From positions 1 to 62,343 of the forward strand of contig JAAYBD010000001.1 in the NCBI GenBank assembly GCA_012719035.1: a stretch of 62,343 nucleotides of DNA, read 5' to 3'. Positions 54,122 through 61,719 of this stretch are shown here, one piece after another. The number at the start of each line of letters is the position of its first letter. Positions within the stretch are counted from its first letter, which is position 1. A model generated the notes under the pieces. The model did no database searches, had not been told where the DNA came from, and saw only the letters and a program-made list of their open reading frames with translations. Source of the stretch: Clostridiales bacterium (GTDB lineage: Bacteria; Bacillota; Clostridia; Oscillospirales; Oscillospiraceae). Both the position numbers and the translations under genes were made by a program.

Positions 54122-54913
54122 CTATGCAGTAAAAACCGACTGCACATTATACAAATTCGTTTTTCCGACTAAGAATTTCGTGTACTCATCTTTGGGGTGT
54201 TCAAAAACTTCTTCTGTTGTATTGATCTCTAAAATGCGTCCATCCTTCATCACTATAATCTTCTGGCACATAGCGCGGATCACATCCAGATCATGAGAGA
54301 CAAAGAGCAGGGCAGTTTTGTTAACATCCATTATGTTCTGAAGCAGCCTAAGGATTTGAGCCTGAACAGATACATCAAGCATTGTCGTGGGTTCATCGGC
54401 AATTATCAGCTTCGGCTCAAGCATAATTATACGCATAATCGCAATGCGCTGTGCCTGCCCGCCGCTGATTTCCTTAGGATAACGGCTGAGAATATCATCC
54501 GTCAGCCCGAACATTGACATATATTCATCAATTTTCTCTTTCTCCTCTTTGGGGCACTTTGTGAGCTTGTACAGACGCAGCGGTTCTGCAATTGTATCAT
54601 ATAGTTTCATCCGGGGATTGAATATTTGCTGGGGATTTTGGAAAACAATCTGAACATCTCGCCGATATTCTTTGATTTCACCGGCGGACATCCTATTAAT
54701 ATCATTTCCGTTAAATACAATATTCCCCTTGGACGGATACAGCAGCTTTGTCGCCAATCTTGCAATTGTAGATTTTCCGCAGCCGCTCTCCCCAAGCAGG
54801 CCAATGCGTTCGTTGGCATCAATCGAAAAACTTACACTGTCTACGGCCTTAGTAATATATGTGCCAAAAACACCGCTGTGGTATTGTTTAGTAACATTTT
54901 TAAACTCCAGCAT
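54122..54913 (-). CDS. ABC transporter ATPase, OppF/NikE-type
   Basis: A 263-residue ATPase of the peptide/nickel importer class. Walker A is GLLGESGCGKSTIARL near 42. The signature is ISGGQAQRIAIMRIIMLEP, and Walker B is LIIADEPTTMLD, with SHDLDVIRAMC after it. The start is set at ATG 54913 (MLEFKNVTKQYH, after GAGGTG), which overlaps the previous gene by 14 bases; the frame itself opens 78 bases earlier. It lacks the long C-terminal oligopeptide domain seen in OppD and is the last gene of the seven-gene operon. Confidence 0.93.
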   Translation of the reverse strand: MLEFKNVTKQYHSGVFGTYITKAVDSVSFSIDANERIGLLGESGCGKSTIARLATKLLYPSKGNIVFNGNDINRMSAGEIKEYRRDVQIVFQNPQQIFNPRMKLYDTIAEPLRLYKLTKCPKEEKEKIDEYMSMFGLTDDILSRYPKEISGGQAQRIAIMRIIMLEPKLIIADEPTTMLDVSVQAQILRLLQNIMDVNKTALLFVSHDLDVIRAMCQKIIVMKDGRILEINTTEEVFEHPKDEYTKFLVGKTNLYNVQSVFTA

Positions 54914-55856
54914 ACAGACACCTCGAAACATGATTTGGTTCGTTGATTTTCTGAAGCTCGGGATGTTGAACGGTACATTCGCAGGTTGCATTCGGGCATC
55001 TCGGATGGAATCTGCATCCGGACGGGATTTCGGTAAGTGCCGGGGAAAAACCTTCTATCGCTTTGAATCCGTTTTGCGGCAAGGCGCTTATTATCCCTTT
55101 TGTATACGGATGCTGAGGTTTTTGAAGCACTTGCTTTGTTTCTCCATGCTCTACAACTTCGCCTGCATACATAATAGCAATGCGGTCGGACAACAGCTCT
55201 GCAACGGAAAAATCATGCGTAATTAGAAGCATAGCGGAATTATGCATAGACTGCATATATCCAATGCGCTCGATAACCTCATGTTTACGTGCCCAGTCGA
55301 GTCCTTTGGTCGGCTCGTCTACCACAATAAATTTCGGCTCGGCGGCAGTTCCCATGGCTACGAGAACGCGCTGCTTCATGCCTCCCGAAAGCTCATGCGG
55401 ATAATCACCTGCAAGCTCGGGAAGCCTTGGAAGACCAAGCATCTTAAAAAGCCGGAGTGTGTTTTTTCTTGCTGCGCTTTTGTTCTTCTCCTTATGCAGA
55501 AGGTATACCTCATCAACTTGCTTGCCGCATTCGATAAGCGGATTAAGGCTGGTAGCCGCACTTTGTGGAATGCATGCAATCTCCTTGCCGCGAAGTAAAC
55601 GGAACTCCTTTTCCGGCATTCGGACTATATCTTTACCGTAATAGTAAATATGTCCCTGTAAAGTCGCATTGTCCGGCAGCAGACGCAGGATCGAGTTGCC
55701 GAATGCCGATTTGCCGCAGCCGCTTTCACCAACAAGGCAGAGAACTTCTCCTTCTTTGATTGAAAGGTTTAAATCGTTGACTGCGCACACTTTTCCATTA
55801 GGTATCGCAAACTGCACATATAAATGATCTGTTTGAATCAATATTTTGCTGTCCAT
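54900..55856 (-). CDS. ABC transporter ATPase, OppD/NikD-type
   Basis: A 318-residue ATPase partner. Walker A is CLVGESGCGKSAFGNSIL near 42. The signature is HELSGGMKQRVLVAMG, and Walker B is KFIVVDEPTKGLDW. The C-terminal extension ends with the cysteine cluster FHPRCPNATCECTVQHPEL (near 285), typical of peptide/nickel-class OppD proteins and able to hold an Fe-S cluster in some. Its ATG shares one base with the stop of the permease gene (TGATG), so translation is coupled. It pairs with the OppF-type ATPase. Confidence 0.94.
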   Translation of the reverse strand: MDSKILIQTDHLYVQFAIPNGKVCAVNDLNLSIKEGEVLCLVGESGCGKSAFGNSILRLLPDNATLQGHIYYYGKDIVRMPEKEFRLLRGKEIACIPQSAATSLNPLIECGKQVDEVYLLHKEKNKSAARKNTLRLFKMLGLPRLPELAGDYPHELSGGMKQRVLVAMGTAAEPKFIVVDEPTKGLDWARKHEVIERIGYMQSMHNSAMLLITHDFSVAELLSDRIAIMYAGEVVEHGETKQVLQKPQHPYTKGIISALPQNGFKAIEGFSPALTEIPSGCRFHPRCPNATCECTVQHPELQKINEPNHVSRCLYAGV

Positions 55857-56713
55857 CAGTCTGCCTCCGCTTTTTCTTTCAGGCGCGGGTCAATCATATC
55901 TCCGATTCCTTCGCCCAGCAAGTTAAAGGCAAAGACGGTAAGAACCGCTGCCATGCCCGGCGCCAGTGTAATCCACGGAGCCTGCCGAATATACTCTTTT
56001 CCCCCGTTGATCATCAAACCCCATTCCGGGCTTGGGATTTGAGCACCGAGCCCCAGATAACTTAAAGCTGCCCCGGCAAGAATAACAGGACCGATACTCA
56101 GCGTTGCGATTACAATAATTTGTCCGATTATATTTGGGAAGATATAGCTCACAATTATTCGCAGCCTGCTGTTTCCGATGGCTTGTGCTGCCTGAATATA
56201 GTCGGAGTTCATAACTGTCAGTGTTTCCCCTCTTGCAAGACGCGCATAGTGCGCCCATCGTACGACAGTTAAAGCAATAATTTGATTGATCGTTCCGTTT
56301 CCAAGCGTACCCAATACCGCTAATGCAAAAATCGTTCCCGGGAAAGAAAGCATTATTTCCACGAGCCGCATCAGTATAGAGTCAACCGCACCTCCCGCAT
56401 ATCCGGCTACAATGCCGACCGTCACTCCTATGAATGCACCGACCACGACAACGACCAAAGCTACGCCGATAGAAATATGTGCGCCGTAGATAACGCGGCA
56501 TAAAACGCATCTTCCGCTGAAATCTGTTCCGAAAGGGTACTCGGCACAGGGCGAAATGCATTTTTCCGAATACTTGACGGCATTCGGATCATGTGTACAT
56601 AGCGATGGTCCGACAGTCATTGTAAACAAAATTAATATCACTGAGATGCTGCCAATTACAAAAAGCGAGTTTCGCCGGCAGAAGTGGCGAAAACCATCAA
56701 GTTTATTATTCAA
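55856..56713 (-). CDS. ABC transporter permease, OppC/NikC-type
   Basis: A 285-residue permease with an N-terminal helix (FVIGSISVILILFTMTVG) and five more. It contains PFGTDFSGRCVLCRVIYGAH and the EAA-type loop around RLARGETLTVMNSDYIQAAQAIGNS near 160. The start is TTG 56713, overlapping the OppB-type stop (TTGA) and preceded by GGGGGG. It forms the membrane channel with the next permease. Short for OppC (about 300 or more), nearer NikC length, but this does not fix the substrate. Confidence 0.93.
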   Translation of the reverse strand: MNNKLDGFRHFCRRNSLFVIGSISVILILFTMTVGPSLCTHDPNAVKYSEKCISPCAEYPFGTDFSGRCVLCRVIYGAHISIGVALVVVVVGAFIGVTVGIVAGYAGGAVDSILMRLVEIMLSFPGTIFALAVLGTLGNGTINQIIALTVVRWAHYARLARGETLTVMNSDYIQAAQAIGNSRLRIIVSYIFPNIIGQIIVIATLSIGPVILAGAALSYLGLGAQIPSPEWGLMINGGKEYIRQAPWITLAPGMAAVLTVFAFNLLGEGIGDMIDPRLKEKAEAD

Positions 56714-57663
56714 TTTCTGCTACCCCCCAGGCGAATCCGCGGGTCAATAGATGCGGTAATTACATCTACAAGAAACATAGCAATGATGTATCCCAGAGAA
56801 ATGGTAACAATACACCCCTGCATCATTGGATAGTCCTTTGATATTATCGAATCATATAGAAGTTTCCCTATCCCCGGCCACACAAAAATCGTTTCGACAA
56901 TTACAGAGCCGCCGAGTATATGTCCGATTTCCAGTCCCGCCATTGTAATTACGGATGGAGCAACATTTACCAGCGCGTGTTTTGAAACTATTTGCGGCGG
57001 CGTGAGTCCCTTTGACTTTGCGGTTGCAATGTAGTCCTGCCCCATGACCTCGCTCATGCTTGAACGGGTAATGCGGAAAGTCGTCGGTATCATGCCGACC
57101 ATCAACGTGATTCCGGGCAGAATAAAATTTAAGGGCGAGCCTATTCCTGTGACAGGCAGCCAGTTCAGCTTAATGCAAAAGACTATAATCAGTACTAAAG
57201 CCAGCCAGAAATTCGGGATTGAACCGAAAAATATCGTAACGAACCGGCTTATATGATCGAAAGCTCCGTTGCGGTGTGCGGCCGCATACAAGCCCATAGG
57301 AACCGAGATTATAAAAGCAGCGAAAAAGGCAATAAGCCCCAGAAAAAGGGTGTAGGGTATCTTGCTGAGGATAAGGCTCCATACAGGCACATTATGTACA
57401 TAGGAAGTTCCCCAATTCCCAAGCAGCGCTCCTTTAAGCCATGCCCAATACTGCAATATAAGAGGACTGTCCAGATTATATAATTGGGAAACTGTCTGGA
57501 CATCGGCATCATGAATAATATCGTCGAAGCCGATGAAGGTATGAGTCAATATAGTTACCGCCGTATCGCCCGGTGCAAGGCTCAAAACAATAAATGATAA
57601 AAAGGACACCGCAATAAGCACGAAAAAACAGGCAACAACGCGTTTAACAGCGAATTTAAGCAT
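56710..57663 (-). CDS. ABC transporter permease, OppB/NikB-type
   Basis: A 317-residue, six-helix permease. N-terminal helix FFVLIAVSFLSFIVLSLAPGD and the conserved WGTSYVHNVPVWSLILSKIPYT precede the EAA loop (RSSMSEVMGQDYIATAKSKG near 215). IVETIFVWPGIGKLLYDSI is a strong NikB/DppB-type signature. It follows the solute-binding gene by 140 bases, with a hairpin in that gap, and overlaps the next permease. Peptide and nickel importers cannot be told apart from the permease alone. Confidence 0.94.
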   Translation of the reverse strand: MLKFAVKRVVACFFVLIAVSFLSFIVLSLAPGDTAVTILTHTFIGFDDIIHDADVQTVSQLYNLDSPLILQYWAWLKGALLGNWGTSYVHNVPVWSLILSKIPYTLFLGLIAFFAAFIISVPMGLYAAAHRNGAFDHISRFVTIFFGSIPNFWLALVLIIVFCIKLNWLPVTGIGSPLNFILPGITLMVGMIPTTFRITRSSMSEVMGQDYIATAKSKGLTPPQIVSKHALVNVAPSVITMAGLEIGHILGGSVIVETIFVWPGIGKLLYDSIISKDYPMMQGCIVTISLGYIIAMFLVDVITASIDPRIRLGGSRN

Positions 57664-57728
57664 ATAATCATTTCCCTAAATTTCAAAGAAACGGCACAGC
57701 ATGCCATTTCATAGTGGATATCGGATTC

Positions 57729-57761
57729 GGGAGGCAGGGCATTATGATATCCCCGCCCCCC
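57729..57761 (-). promoter_or_regulatory. Stem-loop between the binding-protein and permease genes
   Basis: GGGAGGCAGGG and CCCCGCCCCCC pair over 11 bp, two of them G-U on the transcribed strand, with an 11-base loop. No T-tract follows. Such stem-loops often protect the upstream binding-protein mRNA and lower permease expression. That role here is inference. Confidence 0.6.
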
Positions 57762-57803
57762 GGCCATATCAGCAGTTAATGCTCCAAAAGCAGCCCTGTG
57801 ATA

Positions 57804-59393
57804 TCAGTTTATTTGAATATCAACATTCCACATATAGTCATGAGCAGTGGGGTTGAATTTGAAATTGGAGACTTTTTCGTTGAATCCGTATGCCACACCA
57901 TAGTTGCAGACATATATTACCGGCAGCTCATCCATCGCAAGAGCCTGAATCTGCTTGCTTATTTCATAACGTTCGGCAGTATCGAATTCGGTTTTGCATT
58001 TATCTATCATAGAATCCATCTCCGCATTGGAGTACCCATATGCGGAAATATTGGAGCTGTAATATTTATTTTCCAGGAAATATACACAGCTTGGAGCCAT
58101 GCAGGTTGCGCTGCCGGAAAGATACATCCCCCACTCTTTACCGCTCTTAATATGTTCAGTAATTGCAGAGCTGTCCATAGTGGTTACATTGACTTTCATG
58201 CCAAGCTCTTTAAGCTGTGCCTGCAAAGCTTCCGCAATCAGAGGAAGACCGGGACGCTGTGTATAGGTTATTAAAGTGAACTCAAAAACACGACCATCCT
58301 TGTCCAGATATCCGTCGCCGTCACTATCGCTCCAACCGGCTTCTGCCATCAATTTCTTTGCCTGCTCCAAGTCAAAAGCAGCCCCGTCGATTTCTGTGTT
58401 GTCCCACGCCATGTTGTCGGTGTACATAGATTTGCTCACACTGCCGCAGCCATACAAAACATCGTTTGCTATTGTCTCACGATCCATTGCCAGAGATGCC
58501 GCCTGCCGAACCTTCTTGTCACTGAAAAGATCACCGCAATTTAGGTTTATACAGTATGTACGCGCGGTTACATATTTCTCGATACGGATCTTATCAAGGG
58601 CATCCAGGCGGTCTGTCTCATTGAAAGGAACGTCGCAGGTAAAATCAATTTCACCGGACTCAAGAGCCAAAGCACGGGTACTCGGATCAGTCATTCCTGT
58701 TATAACAACTTTATCAATAGAAGGCTTTGTGCCGTAATAATCATTATTTTTTATAACAGTCAATACTCCGGTGGAATTGTTAAAGGTATCCACCTTATAA
58801 GGACCGGTACCAATCGGCAAAACAAAATTTCCGCTGTTGTCATAGGTGCCTGCCGCAATAATGCCAAATCCGGACAGGTGCATATATTCGGGAAGTTCCG
58901 CATTGGGCTTTGAAGTAGCAATTGTGACCTCATAATCGCCTGTGGCGCTGACACTCGAGATATTCGTTGAAGTTACAAGAGTCGGATTGACTGCCAATGC
59001 GTTGTTAATAGACCACGCCACTGCTTCTGCATCCATAGCTGTCCCGTCATGAAATTTAACGCCCTGCCTAATGGTAAACACCCATGTGTTATCGTCAGTA
59101 TGTGTCCATTCTGTCGCAAGACCGGGAATAAGCTCAAATTTTTCATTGGCTTCGCAAAGCACTTCGGTCACAAGCGCTTTTTCTTTTACTAAAGTACCTT
59201 GATTGACGGGATCAATACCATCAATTGCCCAAAGCTCGCCGATGTGAAGCACTTTTTCCGCTGCCATTGCTTGTGCATTCGGTTCTGTGCTGACTTCAGG
59301 CGCATTAGCACTGCCGCAGGCTGTAAGCAGACCTAAAAGCAGCACTGCACCCATAATCCCCGATAAAGATTTCTTTACCTTAGCTTTTTTCAT
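57804..59393 (-). CDS. Solute-binding lipoprotein, SBP family 5 (NikA/OppA type)
   Basis: A 529-residue extracytoplasmic binding protein. The signal ends in the lipobox LTAC (cysteine 26) after GAVLLLGL, and the protein then binds the outer face of the membrane. N-lobe motifs are LIPGLATEWTHTDDNTWVFTIRQGVKFHDG (about 83-112) and AVAWSINNAL. The hinge part has VRQAASLAMDRETIANDVLYG near 292. SGSATCMAPSCVYFLEN near 430 carries two cysteines in the ligand-pocket area. It supplies the importer encoded downstream. The ligand may be a peptide, nickel or a metal chelate; sequence does not decide. Confidence 0.92.
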   Translation of the reverse strand: MKKAKVKKSLSGIMGAVLLLGLLTACGSANAPEVSTEPNAQAMAAEKVLHIGELWAIDGIDPVNQGTLVKEKALVTEVLCEANEKFELIPGLATEWTHTDDNTWVFTIRQGVKFHDGTAMDAEAVAWSINNALAVNPTLVTSTNISSVSATGDYEVTIATSKPNAELPEYMHLSGFGIIAAGTYDNSGNFVLPIGTGPYKVDTFNNSTGVLTVIKNNDYYGTKPSIDKVVITGMTDPSTRALALESGEIDFTCDVPFNETDRLDALDKIRIEKYVTARTYCINLNCGDLFSDKKVRQAASLAMDRETIANDVLYGCGSVSKSMYTDNMAWDNTEIDGAAFDLEQAKKLMAEAGWSDSDGDGYLDKDGRVFEFTLITYTQRPGLPLIAEALQAQLKELGMKVNVTTMDSSAITEHIKSGKEWGMYLSGSATCMAPSCVYFLENKYYSSNISAYGYSNAEMDSMIDKCKTEFDTAERYEISKQIQALAMDELPVIYVCNYGVAYGFNEKVSNFKFNPTAHDYMWNVDIQIN

Positions 59394-59444
59394 TTGCTTT
59401 CCTCCGTTTAGTGTTTTTCCATTACGAATAGTAAACCGGTTAGT

Positions 59445-60206
59445 TTATGGTTTAATCCCCGTTATTACATGGCGCCTGTAAGTTGTTGTAAGTCTCCGCT
59501 TCAGCGGCATGGCTTTTCTCTCGGTCCAATCAATCTCGTCCAAATAATACTGCCTGACATTTCGAAATCCGCAGTTTTCGACAATCTTAGCCGCTTTGCC
59601 GCAGTTTTCTTTTTTCCTCATTGGCAGCATTTCTGAAAGTTCTTCGCTGTAGCTGCCTTTTTTCTTCCATGGATTTCTGAACTCAGTAACCACAATCAGC
59701 AGATTGCCCAAGTTCACTCTCAATTTTTTGCCCCGCGAAGGGTTTGACCAGTTCCCGTCAATAATGACCACGCGGCCTCCCGGCTTAAGCACCCGGTTCC
59801 ATTCCCTAAGGGCTTTTTCCGGAGAAAGAAGTGTCCACAGAAGATGGCGGTTTATGACGATATCATAATATTCGTCCGGCTCCGATAACAGTTTCTCAGC
59901 ATCCTCAATCTCAAAAGCTATGCTGAGTCCGCTTTTATCAGCTTTCGTTCGAGCCTTCTCCATCATTCCTTCGGACAGGTCGATTCCTTTGACGCGGTGA
60001 CCCATGTCTGCCAAGATAATTGCAAGAAATCCCGTTCCGGTGCCGATATCAAGAATATTCAGAGACTCGGTCCCAACTATATCCTCAAGTGCTTTTTTCC
60101 ATGCACTCGCCTCATCAGCCGATTTTATTCCATGTCCGTAATGACTGTCGTAAGTAGCTGAAGATTTGTCCCAGCAGTCTATAATTTCTTTTTTTGCATC
60201 TATCAT
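59445..60206 (-). CDS. Class I SAM-dependent methyltransferase, second of a pair
   Basis: A 253-residue methyltransferase. Motif I is ILDIGTGTGFLAIILADMG (about 47-65) and motif II GIDLSEGMMEKAR. The post-motif VLKPGGRVVIIDGNW is of the UbiE/Methyltransf_11 type. The start is ATG 60206, whose A is the last base of the upstream stop (TAATG), with AGGAGC as ribosome site. This is tight translational coupling to its paralogue. The C-terminal part (KKGSYSEELSEMLPMRKKEN, then a second half ending GIKP) is its own. Acceptor unknown; small-molecule rather than protein by family. Confidence 0.9.
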   Translation of the reverse strand: MIDAKKEIIDCWDKSSATYDSHYGHGIKSADEASAWKKALEDIVGTESLNILDIGTGTGFLAIILADMGHRVKGIDLSEGMMEKARTKADKSGLSIAFEIEDAEKLLSEPDEYYDIVINRHLLWTLLSPEKALREWNRVLKPGGRVVIIDGNWSNPSRGKKLRVNLGNLLIVVTEFRNPWKKKGSYSEELSEMLPMRKKENCGKAAKIVENCGFRNVRQYYLDEIDWTERKAMPLKRRLTTTYRRHVITGIKP

Positions 60207-60886
60207 TATACCGGCTCCTGTTCCTTTACTCCTCTGAATGCATACCAAGGTTTTGCGCCTTCCTGAAGCGAAAGATCTCTTCGCAGTAGAATTGCCTCCG
60301 GATTGTGGAAACCGGCGTCCTGATAAGCTGCAAGATGGGCGTCAATCGCAGCGGCCATTAAAGGCATTGCCTGTACGACTTTCTTTGGATATCTCATTTT
60401 GCCTGACGTGTCAGAAAGCATCTGGGCTTTCTCTTCAGGTGTGGTAATTCTGACAAACGAAAGCACTGCACCTCCGGGCTTCAGCACTCTTTTCCATTCC
60501 TTGATTGCATTAACCGGATCAAGAAGCAGCCACAAAACGCGGCAGTTGACAACGGCATCAAAGGTATTGTCGGCAAACGGCAAGGTTTCGCCGTCTCCAA
60601 GAATATACTCGACCGCAGTCCCTCTCCGCGCTGTATTTTGTCTTCCGACTTCCAGCATTCCTTCCGAAAAATCTATGCCTACCGAGCAGTATCCAAGTTC
60701 GGATATCATATTTGCGAGAAATCCCGTTCCCGTACCTATGTCAAGGACGCTTCCGTTCCCTTTTCTGCATATCAGTTCTTCCAATGTTTCACGCCACAGC
60801 GTGATGTCTTCGGTTGCGTGATCATCGTCGAAAGTCGGCGCGCGTTCTGTCCATTTTTTTGAAATTACTTTTTTAAATTCTTCCAT
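60206..60886 (-). CDS. Class I SAM-dependent methyltransferase, first of a pair
   Basis: A 226-residue methyltransferase paralogous to the following gene. Both open with a short stretch around K-x-W and D/H motifs (KKWTERAPTFDDDHATED here, DCWDKSSATYDSHYGHG there), then W and E-D/E residues. Motif I is VLDIGTGTGFLANMISELG (about 46-64). RVLKPGGAVLSFVRI follows at about 137. It is the first gene of the seven-gene operon, ATG 60886 after GGGAG. It may form a heterodimer with its neighbour; that is inference from pairing and coupling. Confidence 0.9.
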   Translation of the reverse strand: MEEFKKVISKKWTERAPTFDDDHATEDITLWRETLEELICRKGNGSVLDIGTGTGFLANMISELGYCSVGIDFSEGMLEVGRQNTARRGTAVEYILGDGETLPFADNTFDAVVNCRVLWLLLDPVNAIKEWKRVLKPGGAVLSFVRITTPEEKAQMLSDTSGKMRYPKKVVQAMPLMAAAIDAHLAAYQDAGFHNPEAILLRRDLSLQEGAKPWYAFRGVKEQEPV

Positions 60887-60989
60887 ATCAATGCTCTCCC
60901 ATCTGTTATATAAATTTTTTCCCGGCTTTTTGCCCTTTTTCTGAATTTATATTGCATGACCGCAAACTTAAAACCCGAATAATAGGCTC

Positions 60990-61035
60990 AAAAAAAGCTC
61001 TGAACATCGCATAGCACTGCTGCGATACCCAGAGC
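60990..61035 (-). terminator. Intrinsic terminator / candidate attenuator ahead of the methyltransferase operon
   Basis: On the minus strand GCTCTG...TGCGAT... folds with ...ATCGCA...CAGAGC and is followed by seven T (complement of 60990-60996). It lies 104 bases before the first methyltransferase start, in the same direction, and no gene lies before it on that strand. The 9-mer CAGGCTCTG recurs at 61151-61159, so the 3' arm has an alternative partner. Leader attenuation is inference. Confidence 0.65.
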
Positions 61036-61539
61036 CTGCTGTTGTTCAGTCGGCTTTATGCATTATTCTGACTTATTATCTGACAAGCTTTTGATAAAAC
61101 AACACCATTCTAAATAAGGGGCTTTACTCACGCAAGCCCATCGGGGGGAGCAGAGCCTGAAAAAATGTAAATTTATTTAATAAATTGTAAAATAAAAGCC
61201 TATTTTGCACCCACTGCCTTATCTTTTTCAATAAAGAAATACAAGGTCAGTTCCAAGGTTATATGGGTTATCCTGCATCTTGCAGCATCATCGCGCCCGC
61301 GCTTATTACAGCACATTCCGCAAAATATATACTGACAGGGCTATGTGCCGGGCTTAACTGCGAAAATGCGGCGATTGAAGTATTCTGCTGCATATTGGAC
61401 TGTATGACATAAAAGAGAAAGGATGACAATTGCGGAAATATGCAGTATGATTAATTTAACACCTTTATCAAAAGGCGTTCGATATAGCGTGGCCGTTTGA
61501 TATAATCAAAAACTTAACCTGCCATTTAAAAACTTCCCG
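61036..61539. other. Unassigned intergenic region between the methyltransferase operon and the REC gene
   Basis: About 500 bases without a plausible gene. It contains a hairpin GGGCTT...AAGCCC (61119-61139), the second CAGGCTCTG copy (61151-61159, minus strand) and AT-rich parts. A plus-strand TATAAT at 61501-61506 has a weak TTCGAT 17 bases upstream, a possible promoter for the REC gene. No clear minus promoter was identified. Confidence 0.45.
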
Positions 61540-61660
61540 CGGGGCCGCAGACAAACGGTATGCAATCGCAAGAAACAAGGAAGTACAAGCCCCCGCCCGA
61601 GGCTGTGGACTTTGCAATCGCCACTGTCTTCGGGCAATGCAGGATGCGGGCGGATAACGG
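61540..61660 (+). other. GC-rich structured segment, candidate leader RNA of the REC-PAS gene
   Basis: This stretch is much richer in GC than its surroundings and has repeated and mutually exclusive pairings. TGCAATCGC occurs twice (61561-61569, 61613-61621). CCGCCCG (61593-61599) can pair with CGGGCGG (61647-61653), or its overlapping GCCCGA with TCGGGC (61630-61635). It holds GCCACTGT, also found in the cobalamin riboswitch core, but the B12 box does not match well. A riboswitch is possible, not shown. Confidence 0.4.
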
Positions 61661-61719
61661 ATTGTTTAAGCCTGCCCTTAAAAACAGTGTTGGAAAACAA
61701 TCGAATAATTAGATTGGGG

